Both the position numbers and the translations under genes were made by a program. Source: Ctena decussata (Eukaryota; Mollusca; Bivalvia; Lucinida; Lucinidae). From it: a DNA stretch of 64,000 nucleotides. The notes beneath the pieces were generated by a model, which made no database searches, was not told the origin of the DNA, and saw only the letters and a program-made list of their open reading frames with translations. Below are positions 1-11,082 of this stretch, one piece after another (position 1 is the first letter of the stretch; each line of letters starts with the position of its first letter). The stretch is taken from positions 53,021,400 to 53,085,399 of the forward strand of contig OZ022507.1 in assembly GCA_963989385.1 (NCBI GenBank). Direction: 5' to 3'.

Positions 1-1490
1 TCAAAAAAGTTCCTATACGTGAAAGATCTCATGTGGTCATGGCAGCTGCAGAAGTTATGAAAGTTTAGTTTTAACTCATTTCAAAAGAGTATCTATTTGG
101 CCATTGAAAAGGGTTATTTGTTTTGGTTTCTTAAGACTACACATGCTACAAGCGTCGTTTGAATGAGTAAGTGGTAATTTTTCATTTTCGCAGGGAAACG
201 TCATTAAAACTGCTCAAGTTCAAACCCATTCAAAGTAAGTTTGTGAATAACGATTTCTCTAAATCTGTGCTTCATACAATAGACCAGGCCGTAGGCAAGG
301 CTGCATGCCAAAGAAATTGAAAATTTACTCCTTCTGATGCGAGAACTTGAACCACAACTCAAGGTACCATGATTCCTTCAAAAACTGTTTTATATGAGAG
401 ATTTCCATAGGAAATCGGAAATGTTACGGCTAGCGGGCGCGTAACGATTCTTCCAATTTTGCCATTAAGTAATGAAAACAATGGCATAACAAAAATGTTT
501 ATGAAGAAACTTTGAAAAAGACGAACAGGTACAGTAATGATGAGGTTTTGAAAATTGTTATAGTTTTAATTCAGAGGGAGATAATCTGAAGATTGAATAA
601 TTCAAACTTCGCATATAAAGCCTGAGTATAAGATATTGGACATTTTAAGTTTTTCGAGATTTCTGCTAAATGGACTTTTCTGCGCGATACAAAATTTACT
701 TCTGCGCATGCGCACTGATGGGTGCATTCCAATTAGCACTTATCAAAAATTGCCGATAAATCTTCCGTGAAAAAGTATCGGCTGGAGATTGTCAAAGCTT
801 TTTGTCCCTTGGCGTCTCCCGAAACACACATGAGCGTCAAGTAATTCCAATATGCACTGGTTTCTTTGAAAATATAGCCAAAAGTAGGTATCGGTACTTT
901 TTTGACTAAGTATATTATTTTTTGTTTACACAATCCTCTTCTGAACTTGTACATTTACCTCCATCATTATTTCTTCGGATTTACTGTGACGAACCGCTTA
1001 TTGCGTATTTCATTTGTTTTATGCATATTTTGCCTTGATTTTATCAAGTAAACAGCTCAAAATCACTTGGTATACAGGCATGCAACCGGTAATGTAGTAC
1101 TTCATATGTCTATATAAAACCCAAACTCTTGCATTGGTATTTGGAGTATCCTTGTATTCTAAATGCATCTCCGGTATACGGAGCTGATAGAAGGTCTAGT
1201 GACACCTGCTTCTCCAATGCTGTTTGATATATTGCGCGCATTAGGTACAGAAACAAGGGGCAGAGCATTGAATTGACAAGTTATGGCTCCATGGGGAGTT
1301 AGAATTTATAAGACCAACTGTAGAGAATTTCCTTATATCCTCTTGATATAAGAGCTTGACTCTCAGATAGTATGGAACATATCGTAGGATGTCCATAGAG
1401 TCGGACAGTTCATTTAGGCATTAACCGCAACTACTGAATATTTGTGGTAATTGTGTGTATTGGTATGTTCTTTTCCGTAACCTGCATGGC
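1..1490. other. Unassigned AT-rich sequence
   Basis: I recognise no gene, RNA or repeat family here. The longest open frames are about 70 codons with no family resemblance. A GGGAGATAA word near 576 resembles a short motif I remember as common in mollusc non-coding DNA. It could be intron or intergenic sequence. Confidence 0.5.
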
Positions 1491-1493
1491 CGT

Positions 1494-1742
1494 TAGGGCA
1501 CCACAGATGGCTATACAATACTCGCTTTCCAGCATGTCTTGCTTTTAGCTGCCCTTAGGCTAGTTGTAATGACAAAGTCCATCTTTGTCCGCTCTTTAAT
1601 ATTGTCTTACATGTACATGTACACCTCTTTTTCTGTCTATCTCTTCTTCTGTCTATCTCTTCTTTTTCACCTTTCACCGCGCCCTGTAGAATCGTCTTTG
1701 CTAAGTCAGACGACCTTGAGATGTGGCCAAACCACAATAATA
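1494..1742 (-). mobile_element. LINE reverse-transcriptase C-terminal fragment, frameshifted
   Basis: Read on the minus strand, the frame from about 1737 gives WFGHISRSSDLAKTILQG and a basic RRRDRQKK stretch. After a frame change near 1613 it continues as DNIKERTKMDFVITTSL, then LRAAKSKTCWKASIV, a stop, and SVVP. This order (WFGH, LAKTILQG, basic tract, DNIKE-W-T, final VVP) is what I know from the C-terminal tail of LINE-encoded reverse transcriptases in marine invertebrates, downstream of the catalytic RT core. The frameshift and in-frame stop show a dead 5'-truncated copy. The same family recurs at 9340-9640 and 42690-43220. The exact LINE clade cannot be settled from this tail. Confidence 0.8.
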
Positions 1743-2084
1743 TTAATTAACCATAGTCAGGCGTTCGACATGTTCTCCAATGGCAGGCTGGATTTTCCGC
1801 TAACATCTTCATACATGTACGTCAGGTGGCCCTGGTACAGAATGTTCAATAAGCTTCGGCAGCATCTTGACTTAGCGTCGAACAGCCGTAGCCATTTAGC
1901 TGGATGCCATTAAAAATGTTTGACGTCCAGTCGAATCGCTCATTTAAGAAAAGTCAAGGACACCTTTAGGGAACAAGGTATTATCTGGGAACCTAATATT
2001 CTGTAATCAAAAGATAGGTCCATGTTCGATACTAACGAAGTCATTAGTTAAGGAAACGTTACAATTTGAAAGGCTTCGTATGCC
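1743..2084. other. Unassigned
   Basis: No repeat family or reading frame is recognised between the LINE remnant and the first PAL element. A degenerate upstream piece of the same LINE was looked for on the minus strand and not seen. Confidence 0.4.
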
Positions 2085-2088
2085 ATTT

Positions 2089-2324
2089 GAGCCGCGACAC
2101 GAGAATACCAACAATGTGGTTGTGCGCCCAGTGCAAACTAAGGTCAGCCTGAACATCCACTCAGTTTGATCAGACTCTTCGTTAAATGCTCAAAGGGTAG
2201 CTAAGAGCCTAAGCTCCCTCCGTGCGGGCAGCGAAGGCTCTTATCAGACTGGGTGGATGCCCAGGCTGATCTAAGTCTGCGCTGGGCGCACAACCACATT
2301 ATTGGTTTTGTCGTGTCGCGGCTC
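2089..2324 (-). mobile_element. PAL element copy 1 (palindromic MITE-like)
   Basis: The copy is 236 bp with ends GAGCCGCGACAC and GTGTCGCGGCTC. It is flanked by ATTT on both sides (2085-2088, 2325-2328), a likely 4 bp target duplication. The left half contains one internal hairpin and the right half a second, with the short GGTAGCTAAG / CTAAGCTACC hairpin at the centre. It has no coding capacity. Orientation is set by the asymmetric centre, with TCCGCATGG upstream of the GCTACC stem taken as plus. Compare 9949, 11083 and 30749, which also have matching flanks. Confidence 0.9.
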
Positions 2325-2328
2325 ATTT

Positions 2329-2835
2329 CTGCTGTAAAGTAATGTGAAGAGCTTTTTCTTTGTAAAATTTCTTTACATTTTTATCAGCACAGATTATAAG
2401 CTCACTTGACCTAATGAATCTTTGGGAAGAACCTTCGTTAAGGGTAACGACGCTTTGAACAACTGGACTCAACGTGATATCTTGGTGACTGATAATCAAC
2501 TAAACAAATTATATATATAAATAAATACATAGATAAATAAGGGAACCAGAAAAAAGTCTTGTGGCCACAGGATATTATCTTGAGGAAACTTGGTACTATC
2601 CAGCGAAAAAGGAGTTTCCTAAAGATAGCATCTTGCTCCCTTACAAATTGCAAAGAGACTTCAAGATAAAATAAGGAAAATGTATGTTTCTTCCGAGACT
2701 CTATAGATGGTCTATATTTTAAAGTCGAATTTCAATAATGATGATAATAATAATAACGGTTATCTTAAAATTTCAAAAAAATTGGACAAAACAAAATTAT
2801 TACCGTTACTGGCCTGTTATAGTTTTTTTTTTAAA
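2329..2835. other. Unassigned, with AT-rich runs
   Basis: The stretch holds AT-rich sequence, including a TATATATAAATAAATA run near 2512 and a GAT/AAT-rich run near 2740. No gene or repeat family is recognised. Confidence 0.4.
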
Positions 2836-2960
2836 TCAGTTATACGTTCAAAAGATACAGATGGAGTGGAAAGCAGTGTAGATCCTGAACAGACTGCTTC
2901 TTTCTGGGTTTGCACTGATTTACTCATACCTATCTGCTCCATTTTAAGATATTTACCGTA
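2836..2960 (+). repeat. Interspersed repeat with NSVDPDQTA-like translation
   Basis: The plus frame reads TDGVESSVDPEQTASFW followed by VCTDLLIPICSILRYLP. I remember the phrase NSVDPDQTA plus a LFA..L..ILRY tail as a recurrent spurious translation of an interspersed repeat in mollusc and other marine invertebrate gene sets. It is not a characterised protein domain. The copy is fragmentary and diverged. It is treated as repeat, not CDS. Confidence 0.5.
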
Positions 2961-3087
2961 GGTGCCAATGTCAGTCTGACCCCATTACATTCCACGTGAC
3001 TGTCTATCAAATATAAATGAGAATGTTCGCAAAAATGTCGGTAACCACTGAGCTGGAAATACATGTCACGAAACATTGATTTCCGTA

Positions 3088-3288
3088 TTGCCCGGAGGTG
3101 GTTGGGTGGTGCGATGGTGCTGGGTATAACTTCCAGTGCCGGGGCGTCCTACTGATTTGGATAATAGTAGGGTAAGGGTCTACGCTTGCAGTAGGTACGG
3201 GTGGGGGTCGTTAGGACATTTTTCTCTCGTCTATCACTTCTCTCTTCTTTCTCCCTCTCTTTGGGAGACGGTCCGTTATAGACTGAAA
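3088..3288 (+). repeat. Family A repeat, 5' part, split by a TIR element
   Basis: The block matches 44370-44572 through shared runs such as GTGG-TTG, GGTAAGGGTCTAC / GGACAAGGGCCTAC, TTTTTCTC and GGGAGACGGT..G..GACTGAAA. At 3289 it is cut by the TIR element 3291-4262 and resumes at 4265 with TTGTCTCAAAG, where the uninterrupted paralogue has CTGTCTCAAAG. After about 20 bp the downstream part is no longer alignable. Confidence 0.65.
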
Positions 3289-3290
3289 TA

Positions 3291-4262
3291 CGAGGGTCAT
3301 CCAATAAGTCTTGCAAACGCCGCCATTACTGCTTTAATAATTAAGCTAGGGTAGTCAAATAACACCATTAACAGCTTACATATGTAATACACTTATGTGC
3401 TAAAAATCATGCATGAGACATTCCTCTCTCAGATATGGGACGGGTTTGAATGCAAATGAGTAAGCGATACCGGCGGTGAAATTGCAAAAACACGACGTCT
3501 TTTACAAGAGGTGAGGGGAAGAAAATTCCTGCATATATGTTTAAAATTCTTTCAATTTACTAGAATTCATGTTCTAAAGTAATCGCCTTATTTTCAATAA
3601 CTCAAATAAGAGACAGCTATCATTTCTCATCACCAAACAAATGTGGTTGCTAGGCAACAAGAGAATATTACAGAATTTTAGCAAATTAGCAAAATTCTAG
3701 TTTTTGACGTTTACCTCTGGTTTCTTAAGGCTGCAAATGATATCAAACAAGGCTCGGCGCTTACAGTTTCCGTAATATCTACTTTTCAGCATCTCGGGAC
3801 TATTCTTTGATAACAAAGTGATGGCAGTTTAGGAAACACTTCTTCTGCTGTGAAAGCCTCTTCTTCATATACTCATTTTATATGATATTTAAGCTGCCCG
3901 AAGAACATGGTGATCTTCCTTTGAACAATAATAATATCTTGGCTGACGGCAATATCTTAACCTTGGTACCGTGTACATACTTCAGTATTATTTGCCGTAT
4001 CTCCCAGCAATCATCAGATATTTATAAGCATTTTGAACTTAGCTAGGGGATCTTAAACAGACAACTAGAAGCCACCACCACACCCATAATGGTAGTGTTC
4101 TTCAGTTGCCTAGCAACGCCTTTTGCAAGATCATGACGTTTCTGGAAATTGTTGACTGGAAAGGAAGGAAGATGCAATGTAGGAATGTGGATTGCTCGAT
4201 TCGTTTTTAATTATCATTTGCCTGAAACTTGGCCGTTTGCAGGACTTATTGGATGACCCTCG
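3291..4262. mobile_element. Tc1/mariner-like non-autonomous TIR element
   Basis: The element is 972 bp. Its two terminal inverted repeats of about 29 bp begin CGAGGGTCATCCAATAAGTC and differ at one position. A TA dinucleotide flanks each end (3289-3290, 4263-4264). TA duplication and a CGAGGGNCAT-type end are typical of the IS630-Tc1-mariner superfamily. No transposase reading frame remains, so it is a deletion derivative or MITE. It sits inside a family A repeat, and the empty-site sequence survives at 44561-44580. Confidence 0.8.
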
Positions 4263-4264
4263 TA

Positions 4265-4968
4265 TTGTCTCAAAGTGCCATTGAGCCCAAAACAGCCAAC
4301 CAACCGTATTGCCCAAAATATTTACGCAGACCTGCATAAAGAATAGATAGGCAGTTTGATCCGAATTTGTACTTTTGTTTCAGTTTCGCCAGTCTGAGAA
4401 TGTTTCAGACCTACCACCGACAATAAAATTAACTAGCTTGTACAAAGCATACGATAAAGTGAGTGGCCAAGTATTTTATCGATATACATGTTCAGTGTTT
4501 ACACTTTACACGCACTTCCACTTTCTGTCATTTCAAAATTCATATTCATCAACTGAACAGTTAAACACTGTTGCGTCTATATAGATAATTACAGTTTATT
4601 ATATACCTATCAATGATACACCCTTTGAACTGCCAGTTTTCTGACCATCTGATACAGAACGCCGTATCAAACTGACGTTTTCTGAATCCGTATCACTATC
4701 CTTTAAAACGAGGCTATGTCTGAGTTCCATCTTCGGGCGCGTCTTTGTTCAACGTGCATCGTTGAAACGAGAACCAGAGATACGGGACTTGTGACGTAAC
4801 GTCAACAAACACGTCAAAAATGGCGCGCCTCGATTGATCACTCGGCGGCGTTTGTCTCACGACTAGCTACACACATGTACCTCTGTCGCGCAGGTTTGAA
4901 TCCGGGCCGATGCATTAGCTCTGGCAAGTATGAATGGCTAGCTGTTCGCAAAGGCATATAATAAACAA
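4265..4968. other. Mostly unassigned; CpG-rich patch at 4720-4870
   Basis: No gene is recognised. Around 4720-4870 the sequence turns CpG-rich and has CRE-like TGACGTAA, a GACGTAACGTC palindrome and AAAATGGCGCGCC, which has a YY1-like core. At 4893-4905 AGGTTTGAATCCG resembles a Pol III B box, but no matching A box was found upstream. It could be a small promoter-like island or a SINE remnant. Evidence is weak. Confidence 0.3.
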
Positions 4969-5130
4969 ATTATTATAATAGTAACTTGATCTGGCGTACT
5001 GTATCACATCTCGTAGATGAGCTCATACCATCGGATCACCCTCGACGCAAGCGTCTCGGGTGATCCGATGGTATGAGCTCATCAACTCGACGTGATACAG
5101 TACGCCAGATCAAGTTACTATTATAATAAT
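4969..5130. repeat. 162 bp near-perfect palindrome
   Basis: The left arm starts ATTATTATAATAGTAAC and is mirrored by GTTACTATTATAATAAT at the right end. The arms contain CTTGATCTGGCGTACTGTAT, and GAGCTCATACCATCGGATCA with its complement, around a 20 bp loop near 5050. A small mismatch block lies in the middle of each arm. No reading frame is present. It is likely a MITE or foldback element, but I could not define a target duplication. Confidence 0.75.
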
Positions 5131-5349
5131 GTGTATTTGTCATATGACGTCGCATCGGAGAGTGTAATAAAGCCATGCATTAAAAACGATAATCCACTAG
5201 TGGATTAAATATGCAAATTACGTCGTAACGTTATGCGTTGGCGTCCATAAAACGTCGCGTTTTCTAATGACAAAATCGTGACGTTTTAGTGCAAAATTTA
5301 CTAATAAAATGCGATTTTAGTGTCATATGATAAATAGAATCTTGCCTTC

Positions 5350-5468
5350 GTGCTCCTGTATTATTGAATTTATTAAACTCGTTGGTGAAAACGATAAGAT
5401 GTTCGGCAGAGCCTCGCAACTTATCTTTTTCCCCAACTCGTTTAATATATTCAATAATACATCAGCAC
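5350..5468. repeat. Hairpin-forming inverted repeat
   Basis: The arms contain TGTATTATTGAATTTATTAA and its imperfect complement TTAATATATTCAATAATACA. AACTCGTTGG and GATAAG-type inner pairing follow, around a loop with CGGCAGAGCCTCGC. It lies 220 bp from the 4969-5130 palindrome. The spacer carries TAATCCACTAGTGGATTA, a separate small perfect palindrome near 5190. Confidence 0.65.
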
Positions 5469-6264
5469 TCATGTAAGATCCTCTACATGTGGTTTCACGA
5501 GCACGTTTGATAAAAAGCTATAGATTTGACAGTAATGGATCAGTTTCCGATTACAAAATTGCAGGAAATTTAATAAATAGGTCTCGCAGAACGGAAGCAT
5601 GTAAATGTTTAGCTCGTAAAATAACACTTGATTTATATGTTTTCCACCCATTGATTTTGATTTCATAGCTGAAAAAGAAAATTGCATCAAAGCAATAAAG
5701 GCAATGTTCTTACATGTGGCTAGTAATAAGGAGTAATAGAGGTACCCTTACAAGTGGGCGTCGAAGATCACAAGCGGTGATATAGCATCGAGGGGAGAAA
5801 CCGCTTGTATAAATTCGTGTAAATCAAAATTAGAAATAAGTTCATATTTTGCAGTTAAATTGATTTAAAAAACGGAGACCATCAGCATTTCCCGCCTTTT
5901 TTTTTTTCGAAGGAAATCGAATTTAGCAATATCCTGTTTGCTTCCCCGGAAGACGATTTCCCGCCCAAGTGTGGACCATTCTTAAAGGACAAAACTTGCT
6001 TCTAGAAGAGCAAGGTTTTCCCTTTATGAGTTTACTGCCATTTAAAACAGAGAAAAAATATATGACGGAGGCTGCCCATAAAAGTTTTTTCCATAAGCCT
6101 CAATTATTCGATCAGATTGCTCCTTGACCTTTAAAGTGCTTAACAATTAAATGAAATAAAATAAAAAACAAAGTGACCACAAAATTTGAGTAAATAAATT
6201 TTTAAATTAATCTTTCATGTAAGCCATTTTATTGAGAATTCAAAGACAAACTGGCAAACAGTGT
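5469..6264. other. Unassigned AT-rich sequence
   Basis: No gene or clear repeat is present. A T-run at about 5899-5909 is followed by short direct and inverted AAGGA/TCCTT words around 5910-6030. Similar words recur near 10860, 11500, 18430, 34690, 40870 and 48690, perhaps one very old dispersed repeat. Confidence 0.4.
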
Positions 6265-6320
6265 AGACTCATATGACTCACCCGTTCTGCTACCCAATCT
6301 GCCTTTTGTTTTGTTTATGT
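6265..6320 (+). repeat. Left stub of a family B-type tandem unit
   Basis: CTCACCCGTTCTGCTACCCAAT is matched by TCACCTGTTTTGCTACCCAAT at 7704. The rest of this unit resumes after the foldback element at about 7314, with TTTGTTTTGTAAGTTAAAAC against TTTTGTTTTGTGAGTTGAAA near 7740. So the 1 kb foldback split the first of two tandem units. Confidence 0.6.
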
Positions 6321-7313
6321 CCCTATTCCACAGAGACCACGAACCCACGAATCGCCACGAATTCATAAATTTTAGGATTCGTAGCTGAATCGCGATCAGT
6401 TCGTGAAGTTCTTAACTGAATCGTATGTATTCGTAGTCAATTCTTGCAATTCTTGAGCAATCGGGCATTCGTGGCGAAAGTTTTGAGCTGTTCAAAATTT
6501 TGGCCACGAATTCCCGATTCCAAAAGTTCGTAGTTTATTCGTAACAAATTCGTAGTGTATTCTTAGGCCTCGTAACTGAATCGTAATCGAGTCGGAGGCA
6601 TCGTAACTGAATCGTAATCGATTCGGAGGCATTCTTATGTATTCTTATCTCATTTGGGGATTTGTAAATTTGTGGCTTGACGCATTTGCGCACAGTCAAG
6701 ATTCCAACCAGTCTGTAGATGCATGCAGTTTATCTACCCAGCGGGAATATGACATCAGAATGGCGTTTTTCTGACGTCGATAAAACTTCACAACGTCGCA
6801 TCATCAGAACGACGTCGTTACGACGTCATGTGCCTGGTGGGTTGAGACTTCATTTTGTGGCCATAGATTTCTTAATTTATGCGTACAGGAAAGGCCTTGA
6901 GAGTGTATTTCAATTTTCGTAAGGACGTCACCCCCCGCACCCCAGCGGAACGTATCCATAGCCGGAGTAACTGGGTGCCGTGCCGTGGAAAGGCTCTGAT
7001 CAGGCTTGGGGCCTTTTTATACCTATCTTGAGAGAAAATCCCACGGATTGTCAAGAAAAGTCACGAATTCATTTTATTCGTACCGGATTCGTACATACAT
7101 TCGGCGTATTTTTAACTAGTTCGTAACTGATTCCTAACGTTCGTGCAGTATCTTCAAATAGATTCTCGTAAGTATTCGTAACACCATCGTACCTGTATCG
7201 TAACTGAATCGTAGAGCGTCACGAATTGGACCAGAAAATTTACAGTTCCACGAATCCTAAAAATTATCAATTCGTGGCGATTCGAGGGATTCGTGGTCTG
7301 TGTGGAATAGGGG
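6321..7313. mobile_element. Large foldback element built of TTCGTAACTGAATCG words
   Basis: The ends are CCCTATTCCACAGAGACCAC (left) and its near-complement ending GTGTGGAATAGGG (right). Each arm runs for 250-330 bp and is made of degenerate repeats of ATTCGTAACTGAATCGTA, including two adjacent copies of GTAACTGAATCGTAATCGA near 6571 and 6602. The middle (6670-7050) holds unrelated sequence, including a small TIR element at 6733-6842. No protein is encoded. The end sequence resembles that of the foldback at 59121-61107 (CCCC-GTCACACACA). Confidence 0.7.
6733..6842. mobile_element. Small CCAGCAGGCA-type TIR element
   Basis: The left end ACCCAGCGGGAATATGACATC is mirrored by GACGTCATGTGCCTGGTGGGT. 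The interior is rich in ACGTC words. I remember short repeats with ACCCAGCAGGCA ends and GACGTC or AACGTTGA interiors as widespread in marine animal genomes. Related pieces occur at 12073, 14790 and 45662. This one lies inside the foldback 6321-7313. Confidence 0.55.
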
Positions 7314-8055
7314 CATTTAGTTTGTTTTGTAAGTTAAAACTAAAATATAAAGAGATAAAAAAAAGACGTTGAAGCTGTTTTTACTAAGGGTAGCTGAATG
7401 ACGACCTGTTTGGGAAAGAGCTGCTCATTCGTTTACCGTGCGTGTCTTTCGTGGACTTGTGTCAACTTTTCCGTGTGTGTGTGCTTTTTTCCCTATTGGT
7501 TTTGAAAGCGGGATGTGGGATTTGATTGTATTAATTCCTGGTCATTGCTTATCTTTTTACTCATCATGAGCCACCTCTTCGTGTTCTTGGATGTTTGCAA
7601 AGTCAACTTTATTTCGTTTCTAGCGTATTAAGGGCACTGCTGTTGTGGTTCCTTGATGTTAATTTGTGCTATGCCCGCTTGTCTATGTTCTCTGGTCTCT
7701 TTGGTCACCTGTTTTGCTACCCAATATGTCTTTTTTTAGGTTTTGTTTTGTGAGTTGAAAATAAAAAAGATGAAAATATATGTTGATGCTGTTTTTGATT
7801 AAGGTAGCAGAATAACCACCCGTTTGGGAAAGAGCTGTTCTTTCGGTTTACCGTGCGTGTCAGACACTTTCGTGAGCTTGTGTCGGTTTTTCCGTGTGTG
7901 TGTGTGCTTCTTTCCCCAATGGTTTTGGGAGCGGGATGTGGGATTTGATTGTATTAATTTCTGATCAGTGCCTATATTTTCACTCATCATGAGCCATCTC
8001 CTCTTGTTCTAGGATGTTTGCAAATTCAACTTTATTTCTTTTGTAGCGTTTTAAG
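7314..8055 (+). repeat. Two tandem family B 3'-type units, ~415 bp period
   Basis: The units share GTTTGGGAAAGAGCTG, TTTACCGTGCGTGTC, TTTTCCGTGTGTGTGTG, GAGCGGGATGTGGGATTTG and CTCATCATGAGCCA in order, at 7408-7570 and 7820-7995. The first unit is split from its start (6265-6320) by the foldback element. The same word order (GGGAA-AGCTGCTCACTCGG ... GGGATTTGATTGT ... TTCCTG) defines family B elsewhere in the window. It is non-coding. Confidence 0.65.
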
Positions 8056-9339
8056 GGTTAAATTTACACATGATATCGTGTAGGCGGCTGTTTCGAAAAT
8101 ATTTTTCTCAGGAGAAATGCCACTTTCAATAATTTAAAGAAGTACCAATTACTGTTGTCACAAATTTTACAAATTTGGCTAATTTTACAATCAATTTGTA
8201 GTACCGAAAAGTCAGATTACGTTTTCAATAATAAATGACATTTATCTGTATACATTCTAAGCTTCACTCAAAATAAAAGTGTTCCACTTCGTGATGGCAG
8301 TGTAGAAGGATCAAATGTACTCTTGGGTATCAAAATGCGAATATAACTTAGCTGTGTGGATACACTGCCAAGGGAGAGAACCGTTCAGGAAGTATTTGTT
8401 TTACCTTTGTAACTGCTTGGAATGAAAACAAAATACTCTCAAAGAAATAATTTACTTTCATTTATTGTGAATGGAATACAAAAGTGAAACCATATAGGCA
8501 TATATTTTTTGGAGAGTGATTTGTCATTTTTTGATAGCATTACCCCCCATCCCCGCTCCTATTTTACCATTTATATGACTCAAAATGTGCACATGAATCC
8601 ACATGTATATACAATAGGTATTGGTTGAAACGCGTTTCATAACTATTTACGTTTTGACGCTTTCGCCACAGGTAGTAATATGGAGATTTTTAAATAAAAG
8701 AGTTGTTCTTCTATGAGTAAAGTCTTTCTTTTTAGAGTGAACTGTCTTCTACAAAGGTTTAGTCTTGCAGACAAGCAAACAGGAAAGCATAAGACTTCTC
8801 CCTAAGAGGCAATACAGGAAAACACGGGTGTACCCATTTTCGGAAGAAAAGCCTACTTCGAAGAAGGAATTTTCATACCAGAGAAACCAATGCTGTCCTG
8901 ACAAAAATGTCATTATAATAAAAGTGACCATCGTGAATCGAATATGATATTCGCCATGTTATCAAATAATGACATGTGCGACCTGCTTTTGAAAGCCGAG
9001 GCTTTCGACAGTGGGTCGCACATGTCATGGTCTTCAAATGTCCCAGTTAATCATATCCTTTAAAGACCTGCCTGAAAACTAAACTAATAAGGATACGGAG
9101 TTCCAGGTACCTGTGACAAGCGTGAACGATGGCATGTACGAACTCTGAAAAAAAATATTGAGGGTATGGTTTGATATCAAAGGATCTAACTTTTCAGAGC
9201 TTAATCATGTTGAACTGGCATCTCGTAAATTATCTGAAATAACTAGCCCTTTCAGAAAGTTCCAAGTTGTTGCTACTGTCGATAACTTGGGTAAGTTTAC
9301 GAAACTAGAGATTCATGTTTACACATGGCTATAAGACCA
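8056..9339. other. Unassigned, with one perfect hairpin
   Basis: No gene is recognised. At 8969-9028 ATGACATGTGCGACC pairs perfectly with GGTCGCACATGTCAT, and an inner GAAAGC/GCTTTC pair caps it, giving a stable cruciform. The complementary 60-codon frames near 8750-8945 have no family resemblance. Confidence 0.45.
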
Positions 9340-9640
9340 GTACCAAGACCATGTCACCAATGAGGACGTTCGTAGAAAGATCCTAGCAGTCAATGGTCTA
9401 GAAACGGAAACTGAGGTGGTTTGACCATATCTCAAGGTCTTCTTGCTTAGCAAAGACACACAGTGAAAGAAAAAAAGAAGTAGACAGGAGAAGAGGTAGG
9501 AAGACAATATTAAGGCTTGCACAGGGATAGACTTTAAAAGCTCAACAACGACTGCTGAAAATTGAAATAGGTGTTAGAGGGATTGTTTTAAAGTCATCTG
9601 TGGTGCCCCAACAACCTCACAAGTTTATGGGTTAGATTAA
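9340..9640 (+). mobile_element. LINE reverse-transcriptase C-terminal fragment
   Basis: One frame gives DHVTNEDVRRKILAVNGL. After a frame change comes KRKLRWFDHISRSSCLAKT, then a basic KKEVDRRRGRK tract, and at the end SSVVPQQPHKFMG. The same motifs are in the fragment at 1494-1742, and the order matches the C-terminal tail of marine-invertebrate LINE ORF2 proteins as I remember them. Frameshifts, a deletion after AVNGL and internal stops make it inactive. No RT catalytic core is present. Confidence 0.8.
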
Positions 9641-9948
9641 ACTAGACTAGAATGTACATATACTCTTAAACAAGCTTTCAGTATGAAGTTTGAGCGCCAA
9701 AAGGCCTATTTAGGCTCCGATGTATCGAAAATAAATCATAAATAAATGACCATAAATCAAACCTTGATTTATTTATGACTGTTATGCTAGACAAACAAGT
9801 CGTCAGTGGTGTAGTATGAGATAAGCCTTGATTGCTAACAGTGCAGAACAAGACCACAGTATTTTTCGTTCCATCTGCATCTTTTGGATGCATGTTTGCA
9901 TCGTAAAACCTAACTATACTATTTTGGGGTCAGTTACGTTAAATATTT

Positions 9949-10184
9949 GCGCCGCGACACGACAAAACCAACAATGTGGTTGTGCGTCCAGCGCAGACTA
10001 AGATCAGCCTGGGCATCCGCCCAGTCTGATCAGAGTCTTCGCTTTCCGCATGGAGCGAAATTGGACCCTTCGCTACCCTTTGAGCACTTAACGAAGAGTC
10101 GGATCAAACTGAATGGATGCCCAGTCTGATCTGAGTCTGGGCAGGGCGCACAACCACATTGTTGGATTTCTCGTGTCGCGGCTC
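9949..10184 (+). mobile_element. PAL element copy 2
   Basis: The copy is 236 bp. The left end has one substitution (GCGCCGCGACAC) and the right end GTGTCGCGGCTC is intact. ATTT lies on both sides (9945-9948, 10185-10188). Its internal hairpins and the central GCTACC stem, here mutated to CGAAATTGG / CTTCGCTACC, fit the family. Confidence 0.9.
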
Positions 10185-10298
10185 ATTTTAGGTACCCAGT
10201 GTTTCAGAATGTTCACGGTATATTACGCAAACTACCACCCACTTCTCGCTAAACAAATATGCCACTCATCGGGCATGCGTAGGTCCAGATATTAGATG

Positions 10299-10496
10299 GA
10301 TGGATGGATGACTTGCGATTTTACGTCCTTTTCAACAGTATTTCAGTCATATCAGGACGATGGGCTTGTGATAATGAGAGGCTGTGTGCAATGGAACCCC
10401 GTTTACGATGGAAAGAACTCCGCCTCCGGCGGGGCTTGAACCCGCGACCGCTAGATCAGTAGGCCAGCGCTTAACCCACTGAGCTACCGGGGCTCT
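10299..10496 (-). mobile_element. tRNA-derived SINE with perfect target duplication
   Basis: On the minus strand the head reads CCCCGGTAGCTCAGTGGGTT (A box) and later GCGGGTTCAAGCCCCGCC (B box), a tRNA-like Pol III promoter. The body ends in ACTGTTGAAAAGGACGTAAA and a short ATCC tail, which abuts the left flank. An exact 11 bp duplication, GATATTAGATG, flanks it (10288-10298 and 10497-10507). Size, tRNA head and conserved 3' tail resemble the V-SINE type described in molluscs (for example RUDI), though I cannot align it. The second copy at 16819-16995 shares the same 3' tail. Confidence 0.85.
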
Positions 10497-10507
10497 GATA
10501 TTAGATG

Positions 10508-11078
10508 TAAACGAACGAAAGAAAAATGCTAATTGCCGAAGTCTAAATCGGCATTGTGCGTCACTCGTTAAGCTTTTAATGTATGTTAAAGAAGTGTAAC
10601 CTAACCTTTGAATCAAACCTTTAGAAGTACATGTAATGGTCTCTCACATTTCTCTGTCAGGCAATTATTATAATCGACGATATCACAAGGCAACTACGCA
10701 GTAATTATTGTTATTCTTCCGGTGTCGACTCAATTTCGAAAATTTACTAGTAGCAAACAGTTTAATGTGTATGGGTAGGACGTTTTTTTTCGTCCATGAT
10801 TTTTTAAAAGAAATATTTTCTATGACTTTCTGTTGACTGCCTTAGAAAAAGAAACCCTCAAAAAGGAGGTATTCTCTTAAACGAATGAATCTGCTTCTAC
10901 AGGAGCAGATCCTTGTCTTAAAGTGTTGATCCCCGAACGAGAAGGGCGACACAAAAGAAAGAGGCAGAGACTCTTTCCCTTCCCGAAAGTGTACCAGTTA
11001 CCTTAATCTTATTCTCCATGGTTTGGGTGCATTTCTACAAGGGTGGACAAGAACAGTAGTTTCTTCCCTGTATTATCT
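10508..11078. other. Unassigned
   Basis: No gene is recognised. Near 10860-10990 there are AAGGAGG / TTTCCCTTCCC words like those noted at 5900 and 40870, possibly an ancient dispersed repeat. Confidence 0.4.
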
Positions 11079-11082
11079 ATAT

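Noticed and set aside
4886..4908. B-box-like AGGTTTGAATCCG suggesting a tRNA or SINE
   Set aside because: No A box at the right distance and no SINE body or tail. Kept only as a remark.
5199..5216. TAATCCACTAGTGGATTA as an operator-like site
   Set aside because: A short perfect palindrome between two larger hairpins. No regulated gene is nearby.
10430..10496. Functional tRNA on the minus strand
   Set aside because: A and B boxes are present, but it is continuous with a SINE body and flanked by the SINE's 11 bp duplication.
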